Positions 15,901-22,923 of a stretch of DNA of 22,923 nt are shown in pieces. The notes below the pieces were generated by a model, which was not told where the DNA came from, searched no databases, and worked only from the letters and a program-made list of their open reading frames with translations. Numbering within the stretch: position 1 is the stretch's first letter; each line of letters opens with the position of its first letter. Location of the stretch: the NCBI GenBank assembly GCA_021780625.1, contig JAJXYI010000302.1:1-22923 (forward strand), read 5' to 3'. This stretch comes from a bacterium. GTDB taxonomy: Bacteria; Verrucomicrobiota; Verrucomicrobiae; Opitutales; Opitutaceae. The translations under genes and the position numbers were made by a program.

Positions 15901-17382
15901 CGTTGCCGTGCCATTGTTGGTCGTAACCCAGAGATCCTTGGTATCAATCGAACCGGTCGTGACTGAAGATCCAGTGAGCTTGGTGGTTCCCGTATTGGAA
16001 TCGTTGATGGTGCCGGTCTTCAGGGTGCCGTTCGCATTGAGCGTGAGGCTCGTCGCGGTGCTACCGATCGCTGTGGCGGAGAAGTCGATATTCCCGCCCG
16101 TCGAGGTGACCGAGAGGGTGGTGACTCCTGCGGCGAGCGCACCACCACTGGAGGTGATGTTGCCGGAGCCGCTGATCGTGGCCGTCGGAGCAAGCGTCGT
16201 CGCATCGAGCGTGATGGCGCCGCTGCCGGTGAAGGAAACGGACTTGGTGGCGCTCAGGCTGACGGTGCCAGTGGCCGAGACCGCGGCACCAGAGGCCATC
16301 GCGACGTTGCTCGTCGTAGCGGTGTCGGAGACCGTGAGACCGCCCGCGACGGTGGTGTTACCGAGGGTAACATCGCCACCCGTCTCGGTGACCGAGAGAT
16401 TTCCACCCGTGGTCTTGCCGGAAACGGCGAGCGCGACGGAATCCGTCACGGAGGCGCTGGCGGCGTTGGTGAGCGTGAGGGTCGAGAGCTTGCCACTCGT
16501 GGTGACGGCGCCCCCGTTGGTGATCGTCAGCGCATCGAGGTTACCATTGATCGTCACCGCATTACTGCCGGCGTCAACGGTGGCCGTGTACTTGCCGGAG
16601 CTGGTGTTGGCCAGCGTGCCGGTCGTCGTAACGGCGCCGGTGGAGACGAGGCTGATGTTGCCAGCGATCGTCGTCGTGCCCGCCGCAGCGAGCTCAACGC
16701 CGGTGGCATTCTTGATATTCAGATTGCCCGTGACGTTCGCGCCGGAGAGCGAAACGGTACCAGCGGCATTGATCTTCAGCTCACCCGAGATCGTGTTGTT
16801 CGCATCGCCGCTGACGGACACATTCTTGCCCGCGAGGTAGACGTTGCCAGTGATCTTGCCGGCCTCGGAGACATCGGCTTGCGCCGCGCCCGAGTAGCTG
16901 AGGTCACCCGTGGCGAGGAAGGACTGCGTGGCGTCGGTATCGTTCGTCGTGCTGGCGACGAAGGAGGCGGCGTTGATCTGGGCGCCGGACGAAATCATCA
17001 CACCCGCCGTATTGAGGACGTAAACACGGCCGTTCGAGGTGATCGCACCGGCGATCGTGGTGGCCGAGCCACCGGTGACCATGTTGAGGACGCCGGAGGT
17101 GGAAGAGGGAAGGTTGAACTTGATGATGTCACCGGCCGCGATCGTGTCGGTGCCGGAACCGAAGTTCTTCCACTGGAGCACCGTGTTCGCCGCGGTGGAG
17201 GTGATATCAAGCTCATTGCTCAGCTGACCGCTGGCCCAGGTGACCGTGGACGGAGCTGTGAGGTTGGTGGAGGCCGTGCTCGGCAGTGCGCGGAGCGTAG
17301 GGACCAGCGCAACAGGTCCGGCAGCGAGGCTGGCGAGGACGAGCTTGCGCGTCAGTGATTTGGTGATCGAGGATTTCTTCAT
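13000..17382 (-). CDS. Filamentous-hemagglutinin-like two-partner secretion exoprotein (TpsA adhesin)
   Basis: 1460-aa secreted protein. I chose ATG 17380-17382 because it starts a long signal peptide (MKKSSITKSLTRKLVLASLA, with cleavage probably near residues 32-37); the frame is open to a TTG at 17463. Residues about 38-240 form the TPS secretion domain: TWASGQLSNELDI, WKNFGSGTDTIAAGD and GRVYVLNTAGVMISSGAQIN (119-138), the local equivalent of the NPNGI region. The rest is a Ser/Thr/Gly/Ala/Val-rich beta-helix with short repeating strands and no cysteine that I can see. A longer module with 'N-x-F/L/I-G-x-L/V ... GAV-x-I/V' recurs at least six times. No membrane anchor or sorting signal is seen at the C-terminus. 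The partner transporter is divergently encoded at 17792. Adhesion or biofilm is the usual role; the ligand is unknown. Confidence 0.9.
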   Translation of the reverse strand: MKKSSITKSLTRKLVLASLAAGPVALVPTLRALPSTASTNLTAPSTVTWASGQLSNELDITSTAANTVLQWKNFGSGTDTIAAGDIIKFNLPSSTSGVLNMVTGGSATTIAGAITSNGRVYVLNTAGVMISSGAQINAASFVASTTNDTDATQSFLATGDLSYSGAAQADVSEAGKITGNVYLAGKNVSVSGDANNTISGELKINAAGTVSLSGANVTGNLNIKNATGVELAAAGTTTIAGNISLVSTGAVTTTGTLANTSSGKYTATVDAGSNAVTINGNLDALTITNGGAVTTSGKLSTLTLTNAASASVTDSVALAVSGKTTGGNLSVTETGGDVTLGNTTVAGGLTVSDTATTSNVAMASGAAVSATGTVSLSATKSVSFTGSGAITLDATTLAPTATISGSGNITSSGGALAAGVTTLSVTSTGGNIDFSATAIGSTATSLTLNANGTLKTGTINDSNTGTTKLTGSSVTTGSIDTKDLWVTTNNGTATLGTVGGLGALNSATLSITGADVALPTLSATTLTVTGSGQVTSANALTSTSASITAGDAITLSSTSNSISSIKLVDSTTKAVSVTNNGALVLANGTNVAGATTIDTSAASGNITFGAAASDTLTFAGLTLKAGTTGAVTEANKTLSLTTGNLAVTANSIDVESTNNSFGTLSGTTTGAATFVENSAIDAGALNVGGNLMLTSNTGISSSGVLAVGGTAGFDLTSAGDVTLNTANTFTGAVSVGAGGKVANVDIKSSGALNLDKVIATTGVTINSTGAITQTSTGITAPSLSITGVATTLNSTANKLGTVTLSTNGAVTVDNSTGDLTVGGSTKGGNLIVANQGAGNLTYNASVTDNSTVSLTAGVASSKAGDITVNGSTSGNGLLTATANDGKIHLGSYYSAAGGLTLNTAATSGMGVDDVSGSRANIYGNLSITTAGGTISLINNAPDGIKTSTATASRFGGYYFDTTNGGASANGADINVTEGGTIRIGSVQAGKGNITLTATSADSEFASNPSDIVSSTAAQLTADGNIVANTTLKGNNITLNARNSVTLDQAGQVVTATGYLYALANTDASLHTSVVTLGNAATWGSPGTPSSSTVNVTGVIDAIASGNVLIASGDKQNVKLGGGNSLTGDFYAGGTLSVYAGGTITQDTNRLRAKSTVTLDATTNSTTNGASNIDLSTGTDNEFGGMKLGGKSITITENGSTRLLAVHSTGDLTVTSAGDIIDAMTAGPSDATQAISVTGTATFAPSGMLSLTNTNNSIANLKVTAAGASQNVTLVDSTAVTLVNGTNIGGNFTLTDSANNAVPAITEAAASAITVGGTVTLNATQGNSSISVLGTNNQFGKLAFQSNGAVSITQGTDMVLVAGNTGGGTAKSDTVLQSVNGGISTDSVSGSTASFTGNVRLYSHGNVAIDAPWNVGTTLYITTPSSATLDLSGLSLAGNLNGTKPMWNGTAIASGTDGLMQ

Positions 17383-17791
17383 CGGAGTATGATGTTGCTG
17401 ATGGTTAGACGGTATTACGCCGTTATCTCGGGGGAGGAAGAGTGAGATGCCTACCGTTGGCAAGCATTTTTCGAGAGTGGAATCTCAAATCCTACGGCGG
17501 GGTAACAGCCGGGAAAAGTGGCAAAATGGATACGCTCGGGGTGGAGCTTCAAGAACGTATCGTAGACCTAGTTGGATCGTCAATCACTTCCTAAGGGGCC
17601 CCAAAAGCCACTCGCAAATTGCATGCTTTTTCAGGACCGGTTTTTGCGGTCCGGCGACGCTTTTGAGACTCGCTTAACAAGCCGCTCCGTTTCGAGCCTC
17701 GAGAACCAGCGGAGCCTTTGGGCTTGAGTAAGTGGCCGAGACTCGGATTGAAACCCCGAGACCTACGTACGGTCAACGCGACCACCCATTG
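17383..17791. promoter_or_regulatory. Divergent intergenic/leader region of the TPS pair
   Basis: 409 bp between the divergent tpsA and tpsB starts, so both promoters should be here, but I could not identify convincing -35/-10 pairs. On the tpsB side are three short hairpins: GGACCG/CGGTCC with a 7-nt loop (17634-17652), GCTCCG/CGGAGC (17684-17715) and CTCGG/CCGAG (17742-17760), the last ending about 31 nt before the ATG. None has a following T-run. Neither start has a clear Shine-Dalgarno site. Base composition is visibly less GC-rich than the flanking glycan genes. Confidence 0.4.
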
Positions 17792-19480
17792 ATGAAGCGA
17801 GTCCTCCCTGTTCTATTTGTCCTGATCAACTGCCTGGCACTGGCATACCCGCTATCCTGCCACGCTGCAGAGCCCAAGGAATCCGCACGGACAGGAGCCG
17901 CCAAGAATGCGGTCGTGCTCAAACGGCTTCTGCTCGCCGACACCGAGAAGCGGGCCGAGGTCATGAAAGATCCAGGCGAAGGACGCCGCTTCGCCTTCGA
18001 CAACCTGCCGATTTTCGACACTCAGGAATTCAGAGGCAAAATGGCACCCTTCCTGGGCCAGCCGATATCCAACGACTTGGTGCGCAGGATGGCCGTCGTC
18101 ATCGCCGCCTACGTCCGCGAAAAGGATTTGCTGACGGTGAACGTGGCGATCCCGAAGCAGAACGCGAGTACCGGGGTGCTCCGCCTCGCGCTGCGCATCG
18201 GGCGGTATCGGGACATCGTCGTGAAAGGCAACCGGTGGTTCAGCGCCAAGCAGATTGAGGAGGCACTCGGCGTGAAAGCCGGCGACGAGATCCGAGTGTC
18301 CCAGCTCGACCAGGCCATCAATTGGATCAACACGAACCCATTCCGCTACACTCGGGCGATCATCAACAATCGCACGGGCGATCCCACCCGGGCCGACCTC
18401 ATCATCGCCGTCGAGGACACCGCGCCGGTCAAGCTTTCCGGTACCTATGACAACTCCGGCGTGCCGGTGCTGGGCGCCGACCGTTATTCGGTAGCGTTTC
18501 AGTGGGGAAACGTGCTCGGCCTCGATCACCAACTGACGTACCAATTCACCCGCTCGGACATTCTTCAATTCTTTCAGGCGCACAGTCTCGACTACAAGAT
18601 CCCCCTGCCGTGGCATGACATGATTCAGATCGATCTCGCCTATGCGAAACTGGCTCCAACGATCGCCGGAGGCCTGGTAGCGATCAAAGGCAGCAACGAG
18701 ATCGCCGATCTGCACTACATAATCCCCGTCAACAAGGGGAAGTGGAACATCGAATACAGCCTTGGGGTGGACTTCAAACGCTCCGACAACAACTTCGAGT
18801 TTGGCGGCATGTCGTACTACGGACACAAGGTCGACACCCTGCAGGCCAACCTCGGCGCGACGTTCGTCCATCACGATAGCCTGGGAGGCTGGTCGTTGTC
18901 GCTGCAGGCCAACCTGAGTCCGGGCTACCTGACGCCCAACCAATCCGACGCCGCGTACACGTCCACGCGAAAGGACTCGAAGTCGCGATACGCCTACGGA
19001 ACGCTTTCGTTCCAACGCCTGACGACCCTGGGCGACGGATGGCAGCATGTGTTCCGTTTCACGGGACAGACCGCGTCCCAAAACCTGCAGGGCAGCGAAC
19101 AGATGTCGATCGGAGGAGCCGATACCGTGCGGGGCTACGAGGAACGCATCAACTCGGGCGACATCGGCTTTTACGCAAGCAACGAGATTCAGACGCCGCT
19201 CATCGACGCACGGGCCGCGGCAATCCCATCGTTTCTAAAACGCGCCGGGGCGATCCAAGTCAGGGGCTTGGCATTCGTCGACTGCGGCAACGTGAAATAC
19301 CTGCACCGCCAGCCCGGCGACATCAGCATGGACCCCATGCTGAGCGCGGGACTGGGCATGCGGTGCGGACTGGGAAAGTATCTTTCCGCGAGTTTCGACT
19401 ATGGCTGGCGTCTTCGGAAGATCCGGACGCCCGAGCCGGGGGCGGGCCGGGGGCATATCCGGATCTCGGTTACGTACTGA
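17792..19480 (+). CDS. ShlB/FhaC/HecB-type two-partner secretion transporter (TpsB)
   Basis: 562-aa outer membrane protein. ATG 17792 is chosen over an upstream GTG (17732) because it gives a clear signal peptide (MKRVLPVLFVLINCLALAYP, cleaved near AEP). A basic/charged linker is followed by POTRA-like modules: FAFDNLPIFDTQEFRGKMAPF (about 68 on), then LRIGRYRDIVVKGNRWFSAKQIEEALGVKAGD (about 140-175). The C-terminal about 350 residues are a beta-barrel ending in IRISVTY, with the terminal aromatic residue usual for outer membrane barrels. VRGYEE (446-451) is the conserved motif of the L6 loop that marks the Omp85/TpsB superfamily. It would recognise the TPS domain of the neighbouring exoprotein and move it to the surface without ATP. 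Transcription is divergent from tpsA rather than a tpsB-tpsA operon. Confidence 0.92.
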   Translation: MKRVLPVLFVLINCLALAYPLSCHAAEPKESARTGAAKNAVVLKRLLLADTEKRAEVMKDPGEGRRFAFDNLPIFDTQEFRGKMAPFLGQPISNDLVRRMAVVIAAYVREKDLLTVNVAIPKQNASTGVLRLALRIGRYRDIVVKGNRWFSAKQIEEALGVKAGDEIRVSQLDQAINWINTNPFRYTRAIINNRTGDPTRADLIIAVEDTAPVKLSGTYDNSGVPVLGADRYSVAFQWGNVLGLDHQLTYQFTRSDILQFFQAHSLDYKIPLPWHDMIQIDLAYAKLAPTIAGGLVAIKGSNEIADLHYIIPVNKGKWNIEYSLGVDFKRSDNNFEFGGMSYYGHKVDTLQANLGATFVHHDSLGGWSLSLQANLSPGYLTPNQSDAAYTSTRKDSKSRYAYGTLSFQRLTTLGDGWQHVFRFTGQTASQNLQGSEQMSIGGADTVRGYEERINSGDIGFYASNEIQTPLIDARAAAIPSFLKRAGAIQVRGLAFVDCGNVKYLHRQPGDISMDPMLSAGLGMRCGLGKYLSASFDYGWRLRKIRTPEPGAGRGHIRISVTY

Positions 19481-19547
19481 GCCGGGGGAGGGCGGCGCGG
19501 AGGATTTGCTCGACCGCGGGGCGGGCGCCACGGATAAGATCCGGCCG

Positions 19548-21710
19548 ATGGCCGTCCAGCCCCACCCCGTGTCCAGGAGACTTGCGCTGTGCGCACTCGC
19601 GCTCTGCACGCTCGCCGCGGCCTGGGTGCTCCTGCGTCCGATGCAGGAGCGGGCGATCAGATGTGTCGTCACTTTTCCCCTACAGCCCCCGGGCTCCGTG
19701 GAGACCCTGCTCGTCGCGGGGCAGGCGCACTCGGCCGACCGGCTCGCGGTGCGCGCCCTGGAGGGCGGGAGGATCCAGCTGTTCTGGGACAGCACCGGCC
19801 GGGGCGGGCCGGCGTCGGGCCCGATCACGCTGCCGGCGGGACGACGCGTCGCGATGCGCATCGATGCGCCCTCGATGTACGACCGTTTCCAGCGACGGCT
19901 GCTCGAGCGGGCGCCCGACGACTGGCTCGGCGTCACGGTGGACGGGCGCGAGGTGCTGAGCGGGCGCGTGGCATTCCGCCGCTCGGCGGCCATCGACCGG
20001 CACCTGGGGACGGATCCCGCGCTCGGACAGCGCGGCGAGAGCGGTGGGCGGTTTCGCGGGACGATTGAAGTCACCCCGCCCAGGCGGGTCCGGGTGAGCC
20101 CATGGGAGCTGCCGCGGGCCCTGGCGTGGACCCTGGTGAATTCGGCGGGGACCTGGCTGGCGCTCGGCTGGGCGGTGTTCGCACTCGTGGATTGGCGCGC
20201 CGCGCGCCGGGCTCCGCGCTCTGCGCTGGGCGGCGACGCCCGGCTGCTGTCGGGCATCGGACTGGCCGCGGTGCTGGCCACGTTTTTCATCGGATCGGCC
20301 GGGCAGCCCTTCGAGCTTGGAGAGGACCTCAACGGATATCCCGAGGGCTACGCGATGATGACGCATGCCTTCGCGCACGGACAGCTCGCGCTCCTGCAGA
20401 AGCCCTCCCCCGCCCTGCTGGCGCTGCCCAACCCCTACGACGCCCGGCAGAACACTGGACTGCGGCTGCACGACGCGATCCTGTATCACGACAAGTACTA
20501 CTTCTACTATTCCCCGCTCCCCGCGGTCCTGATGAACCTGCCGGTGCTGTGGCTGACCGGCACGGACGTGCCGCAGGCGCTGGCCGTGACGCTGTGGACC
20601 TCGGCCGGCACAGTGCTGATGCTCGCGGCGCTGCTCGCGTTCAAGCGGCGGTGGCATCCCGGCCTGCCGCTGTGGGCGACAGGGGCGCTGGGGCTGAGCA
20701 TCGGATTTGCCGCACCGGTGGTCTACCTCGTGGGCCGGCCGACGATGTACGAGCAACCGGTGGCGGCGGCGTATGCCTTCCTCGGTCTGGGGCTGTTCGC
20801 GCTGGCGAAGGCGCTTTCGGATGTCGGAGGGAGGAGGTCGGACTCAGGCGGCATGGGCTGGCCGATGATTTCGGCGTGCGGATTTGCGCTCGCAGCAGCC
20901 TGCCGGCCGAACATCGCGCTGGCGTGCCCGGGGCTGGGCCTCGCCTGGCTGCTGCTCGCGCGGCGTCCGCACGGGGTGCAGGGCTCGGCGCCCGGCCGGC
21001 TCGCGGGAGTTCGCTGGCTGCGGGTCGTGATTCTCTGCCTGCCCTTCCTCGCCGTGGGATTCAGCCTGGGGTTCCTGAACTGGAAGCGATTCGGAGCACC
21101 CCTGGATTTCGGCTGGCGCTGGCAGCTGTGGGGACGCACGACGGAGCTCGCCTCGCAGGCGACGAACTTCTCGGTGCGAAACATCCCGCCGAACGCACAG
21201 CAGTACCTTTACGGGCCGCCCAAATTCGGCGCGAGCTTCCCCTACCTCCAGGCCAACGCGCGCAAGGTGTATTTCCGATCTCCCTACACGATCGGCGCCG
21301 AACCCCTCGTGGGGATCGCCTGGGCGCTGCCGCTCGAGACCATCGCCCTGCTGGCCTGGGCGGCGGGGCTGCGCCGACGCCGCGTGACGAACCCCGCGTC
21401 GCCGGACTCGTGGATCGCTGCGCTGCTGGTGGCCGGCGGGGGCGTCCTCGTTTTCAACATGATGTATTCGGCCTTCGCGATGCGGTACATGCCCGACTTC
21501 GTGCCCTTCCTCGAGATCGCGGGCGCGCTCGCCTTCATGGCGTGGGCGGCGAAGCCCGGAGCCAGCCCGGGAGTGCGGGCGACGCTGGCGCTCGCGGTCG
21601 CCGTGGCGACGTCGCTGGCCGCACTGGCGATGTCGTTGGATGCCGGATACCTGGGGTTTGCCTGGAGGAATCCGGAGCTTCACGCCCGCATCGCGGCGTT
21701 CTTCTCATGA
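19548..21710 (+). CDS. Polytopic membrane protein, possible GT-C type glycosyltransferase
   Basis: 720-aa protein. ATG 19548 is preferred; the frame is open further back but that part overlaps the tpsB end and is low-complexity. A first membrane span (about 10-29) is followed by a roughly 155-residue soluble, beta-rich extracytoplasmic domain, then about ten spans. Right after the third span is GEDLNGYPEGYAMM (E259/D260), an acidic loop in the position where GT-C enzymes hold catalytic acidic residues; a second loop motif is DKYYFYYSPLPAVLMN. The N-terminal soluble domain is unusual and could bind a glycan. No specific family is recognised; sugar transfer from a polyprenyl-phosphate donor is inferred from topology and neighbours. 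It starts 67 bp after the tpsB stop on the same strand and so might be read from the same transcript. Confidence 0.7.
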   Translation: MAVQPHPVSRRLALCALALCTLAAAWVLLRPMQERAIRCVVTFPLQPPGSVETLLVAGQAHSADRLAVRALEGGRIQLFWDSTGRGGPASGPITLPAGRRVAMRIDAPSMYDRFQRRLLERAPDDWLGVTVDGREVLSGRVAFRRSAAIDRHLGTDPALGQRGESGGRFRGTIEVTPPRRVRVSPWELPRALAWTLVNSAGTWLALGWAVFALVDWRAARRAPRSALGGDARLLSGIGLAAVLATFFIGSAGQPFELGEDLNGYPEGYAMMTHAFAHGQLALLQKPSPALLALPNPYDARQNTGLRLHDAILYHDKYYFYYSPLPAVLMNLPVLWLTGTDVPQALAVTLWTSAGTVLMLAALLAFKRRWHPGLPLWATGALGLSIGFAAPVVYLVGRPTMYEQPVAAAYAFLGLGLFALAKALSDVGGRRSDSGGMGWPMISACGFALAAACRPNIALACPGLGLAWLLLARRPHGVQGSAPGRLAGVRWLRVVILCLPFLAVGFSLGFLNWKRFGAPLDFGWRWQLWGRTTELASQATNFSVRNIPPNAQQYLYGPPKFGASFPYLQANARKVYFRSPYTIGAEPLVGIAWALPLETIALLAWAAGLRRRRVTNPASPDSWIAALLVAGGGVLVFNMMYSAFAMRYMPDFVPFLEIAGALAFMAWAAKPGASPGVRATLALAVAVATSLAALAMSLDAGYLGFAWRNPELHARIAAFFS

Positions 21711-21744
21711 GCGCGACCTGGACCAGTCGACCCGGACGGTAGTT

Positions 21745-21773
21745 GAACCACGGAGACACGGAGACCACAGAGG
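21745..21773 (+). repeat. 9-nt periodic 'cacgg/cacag' array
   Basis: Three units (21745-21753, 21754-21762, 21763-21771) with core cacgg or cacag, starting gaaccacgg. It is the counterpart of 10898-10925 and starts 34 bp after the stop of the preceding gene. The 307-bp gap 21711-22017 holds this array and the inverted repeat that follows; I see no gene in it. Confidence 0.75.
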
Positions 21774-21829
21774 AAAGCACCTGCAGAAGAGGTCTTAAGG
21801 CCAGCAACCATGCCACCCGACGGTTTGGT

Positions 21830-21978
21830 TAACAGAAGGCAACAAAGGAAACGAAGGCAGGAAACAAATCGAAAAATCGAATCCGGCAAAAGCGCACCCA
21901 CCGGCCACGCAGCCAATTCGACGCCCCAAAAAACCAAAACAACCCGCTTGTTCTTCGTTCCCTTCGCTAGCTTCTGTT
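21830..21978. repeat. Inverted 9-nt periodic repeat
   Basis: The left arm 21831-21857 and the reverse complement of the right arm 21952-21978 match at 21 of 27 positions around 94 nt, almost the spacing at 9985-10128. Both arms follow the nnAACgAAG pattern. The enclosed part contains aaatcgaat (21874-21882), like the tgaatcgaat near the other copies. It ends 39 bp before the start of the next gene. Confidence 0.82.
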
Positions 21979-22017
21979 CATCCATTCACCTCATTCAGTT
22001 TCAACGTCGCCTTTAAC

Positions 22018-22923
22018 ATGAACGACACGTCCCTACATCGAACCAGGGCGGCCGCGAGGCCCGTCTGGCCGGCACCGCGCGAATGGGTGGTGGCGGGCGC
22101 GATCCTGGCCTTCGCCTGCTACGTGGCCCACTTCCTGTACGTGCGCCGGTTCGGGCTCTACGAGGACGATTACATCTACACGCTGGGCTGCTTCGACTGG
22201 AGCCTGGGGCACTGGTGGGGCGAGGCGGTGAAGGCGATCGTGCATCCGGTCCAGGGCCGCCCGCTGAACCACCTCGTCCGCCGCACGCTCAACTTCGTGC
22301 TGCTGCGCGGCGACACCCTGCTCTACGCGCACCTGGCGAGCTGGGTGATGCTGAGCGTGAACGCCTCGCTGCTCTACGCGCTTGCGCGGCGGCACCTGGG
22401 CGCACTCGCCGCGCTGGCGGCGGCGCTGCTTTACCTCCTGTATCCGGCCGACGCCTCCAGGCAGATCCTGATGCACCAGTCGGACCTGCTGTTCGGGACT
22501 ATGCTGTGCCTCGGAGGGCTGCTGGCATTCTCGAGCGAACGGACCCTGCTCGGGTGGTTTTTCGGCCTGTGCTGCCTGCTCAACTACGAATCGTTCTACC
22601 TTCCGCTGATCGTGGGTCCGCTGCTGGCGGGTGGGTTCAGCCTGCGTCGCGACTGGAAGCGGCTGCTGCGGCATGCGGCGGCCTTCGCGGCGGTGGCCGC
22701 GGCGGTGGTGATCGTGCGCGGCATGCTGGGCGACGACCGGGCCCGGGGGCTTGCAGGCGGAGGCGCGGAATCCGCCGCGCTGCGGGGGCTGGCGGCGCTG
22801 GTCATTGGTCCGCTTGTTTCGCTGCGCGCCGGAGTCGTGGAGCCGCTCCGCGCGACGCTCGGGGCGGGGTCGGCAGCCTGGCTGGGCGGCCTGGCGGTCG
22901 CGCTAGGCATTGCCGGGGGGCTC
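22018..22923 (+). CDS. Polytopic membrane protein, possible GT-C type glycosyltransferase (partial)
   Basis: 302 codons are visible from ATG 22018; the gene continues past the window edge and no stop is reached. There is a basic N-terminus (HRTRAAARP), a first span at about residues 23-41, then FGLYEDDYIYT with E49-D50-D51 just past the membrane. This 'first span then acidic motif' layout is the hallmark of GT-C glycosyltransferases such as the PMT/ArnT superfamily. Further spans follow (LAALAAALLYLLYPADASRQ, FGTMLCLGGLLAF, FFGLCCLLNYESFYLPLIV, and others). The donor would be a polyprenyl-phosphate sugar; acceptor unknown. It resembles the other two polytopic proteins in plan but not in obvious sequence. 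No Shine-Dalgarno site is visible, and an inverted 9-nt periodic repeat lies directly upstream. Confidence 0.72.
   Translation, partial: MNDTSLHRTRAAARPVWPAPREWVVAGAILAFACYVAHFLYVRRFGLYEDDYIYTLGCFDWSLGHWWGEAVKAIVHPVQGRPLNHLVRRTLNFVLLRGDTLLYAHLASWVMLSVNASLLYALARRHLGALAALAAALLYLLYPADASRQILMHQSDLLFGTMLCLGGLLAFSSERTLLGWFFGLCCLLNYESFYLPLIVGPLLAGGFSLRRDWKRLLRHAAAFAAVAAAVVIVRGMLGDDRARGLAGGGAESAALRGLAALVIGPLVSLRAGVVEPLRATLGAGSAAWLGGLAVALGIAGGL

Noticed and set aside
14861..16840. 659-codon plus-strand open frame opposite the adhesin gene
   Set aside because: Its Val/Pro/Ala/Ser-rich sequence is the mirror of the repetitive beta-helix codons; the minus-strand frame has signal peptide and TPS domain.
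17710..17785. tRNA-like segment on the minus strand (GGTTTCAATCC-like T-loop, GGCCA end)
   Set aside because: The T-stem does not close with a 7-nt loop, the acceptor stem would have to pair with the tpsB start region, and there is no variable region or D-arm. It is better read as a short hairpin.

Overview
This is a GC-rich bacterial window dominated by cell-surface functions. Gene content (Wzm/Wzt-type exporter, GT-C-like polytopic proteins, two-partner secretion pair, a DUF6941-like small protein), few convincing Shine-Dalgarno sites and many purine-rich 9-nt periodic intergenic repeats suggest a Verrucomicrobiota, perhaps Opitutaceae-like, chromosome. That placement is inferred from general knowledge; no marker gene is present to prove it.

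Layout. 1-1522 (minus): start of a membrane fusion (HlyD/RND-type) protein and its overlapping TolC-like outer membrane protein. 1679-4287: a polysaccharide ABC exporter, with permease (plus) and ATPase with a C-terminal Wzt-like extension (minus) convergent around a small conserved gene. 4358-9986 (plus): a large GT-C-like membrane protein, a polysaccharide pyruvyl transferase, a SAM-methyltransferase-like protein and a translationally coupled beta-propeller glycosidase-like protein. 10171-10875 (minus): a second methyltransferase. 11017-12935 (minus): a complete group II intron of IIC-like type. 13000-17382 (minus) and 17792-19480 (plus): a divergent two-partner secretion pair, a 1460-aa beta-helix exoprotein (TpsA) and its Omp85-family transporter (TpsB). 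19548-22923 (plus): two more polytopic GT-C-like proteins, the last cut by the window edge.

The likely theme is building, modifying and exporting a surface glycan: GT-C-like proteins and the pyruvyl- and methyltransferases would build or decorate it, and the ABC pair would export it. The TPS system would place a large adhesin on the same surface. These links are inferred from neighbourhood only.

Two non-coding observations stand out. First, a family of 9-nt periodic, mostly inverted repeats lies after each of the four plus-strand genes ending at 6673, 8091, 9986 and 21710, and also upstream of the 10171-10875 gene. In two cases the repeat contains the stop codon. Second, the group II intron sits exactly inside the U-tract of the adhesin gene's terminator, with a visible EBS1-IBS1 match and recognisable domains V and VI. 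Both are readable directly from the sequence.
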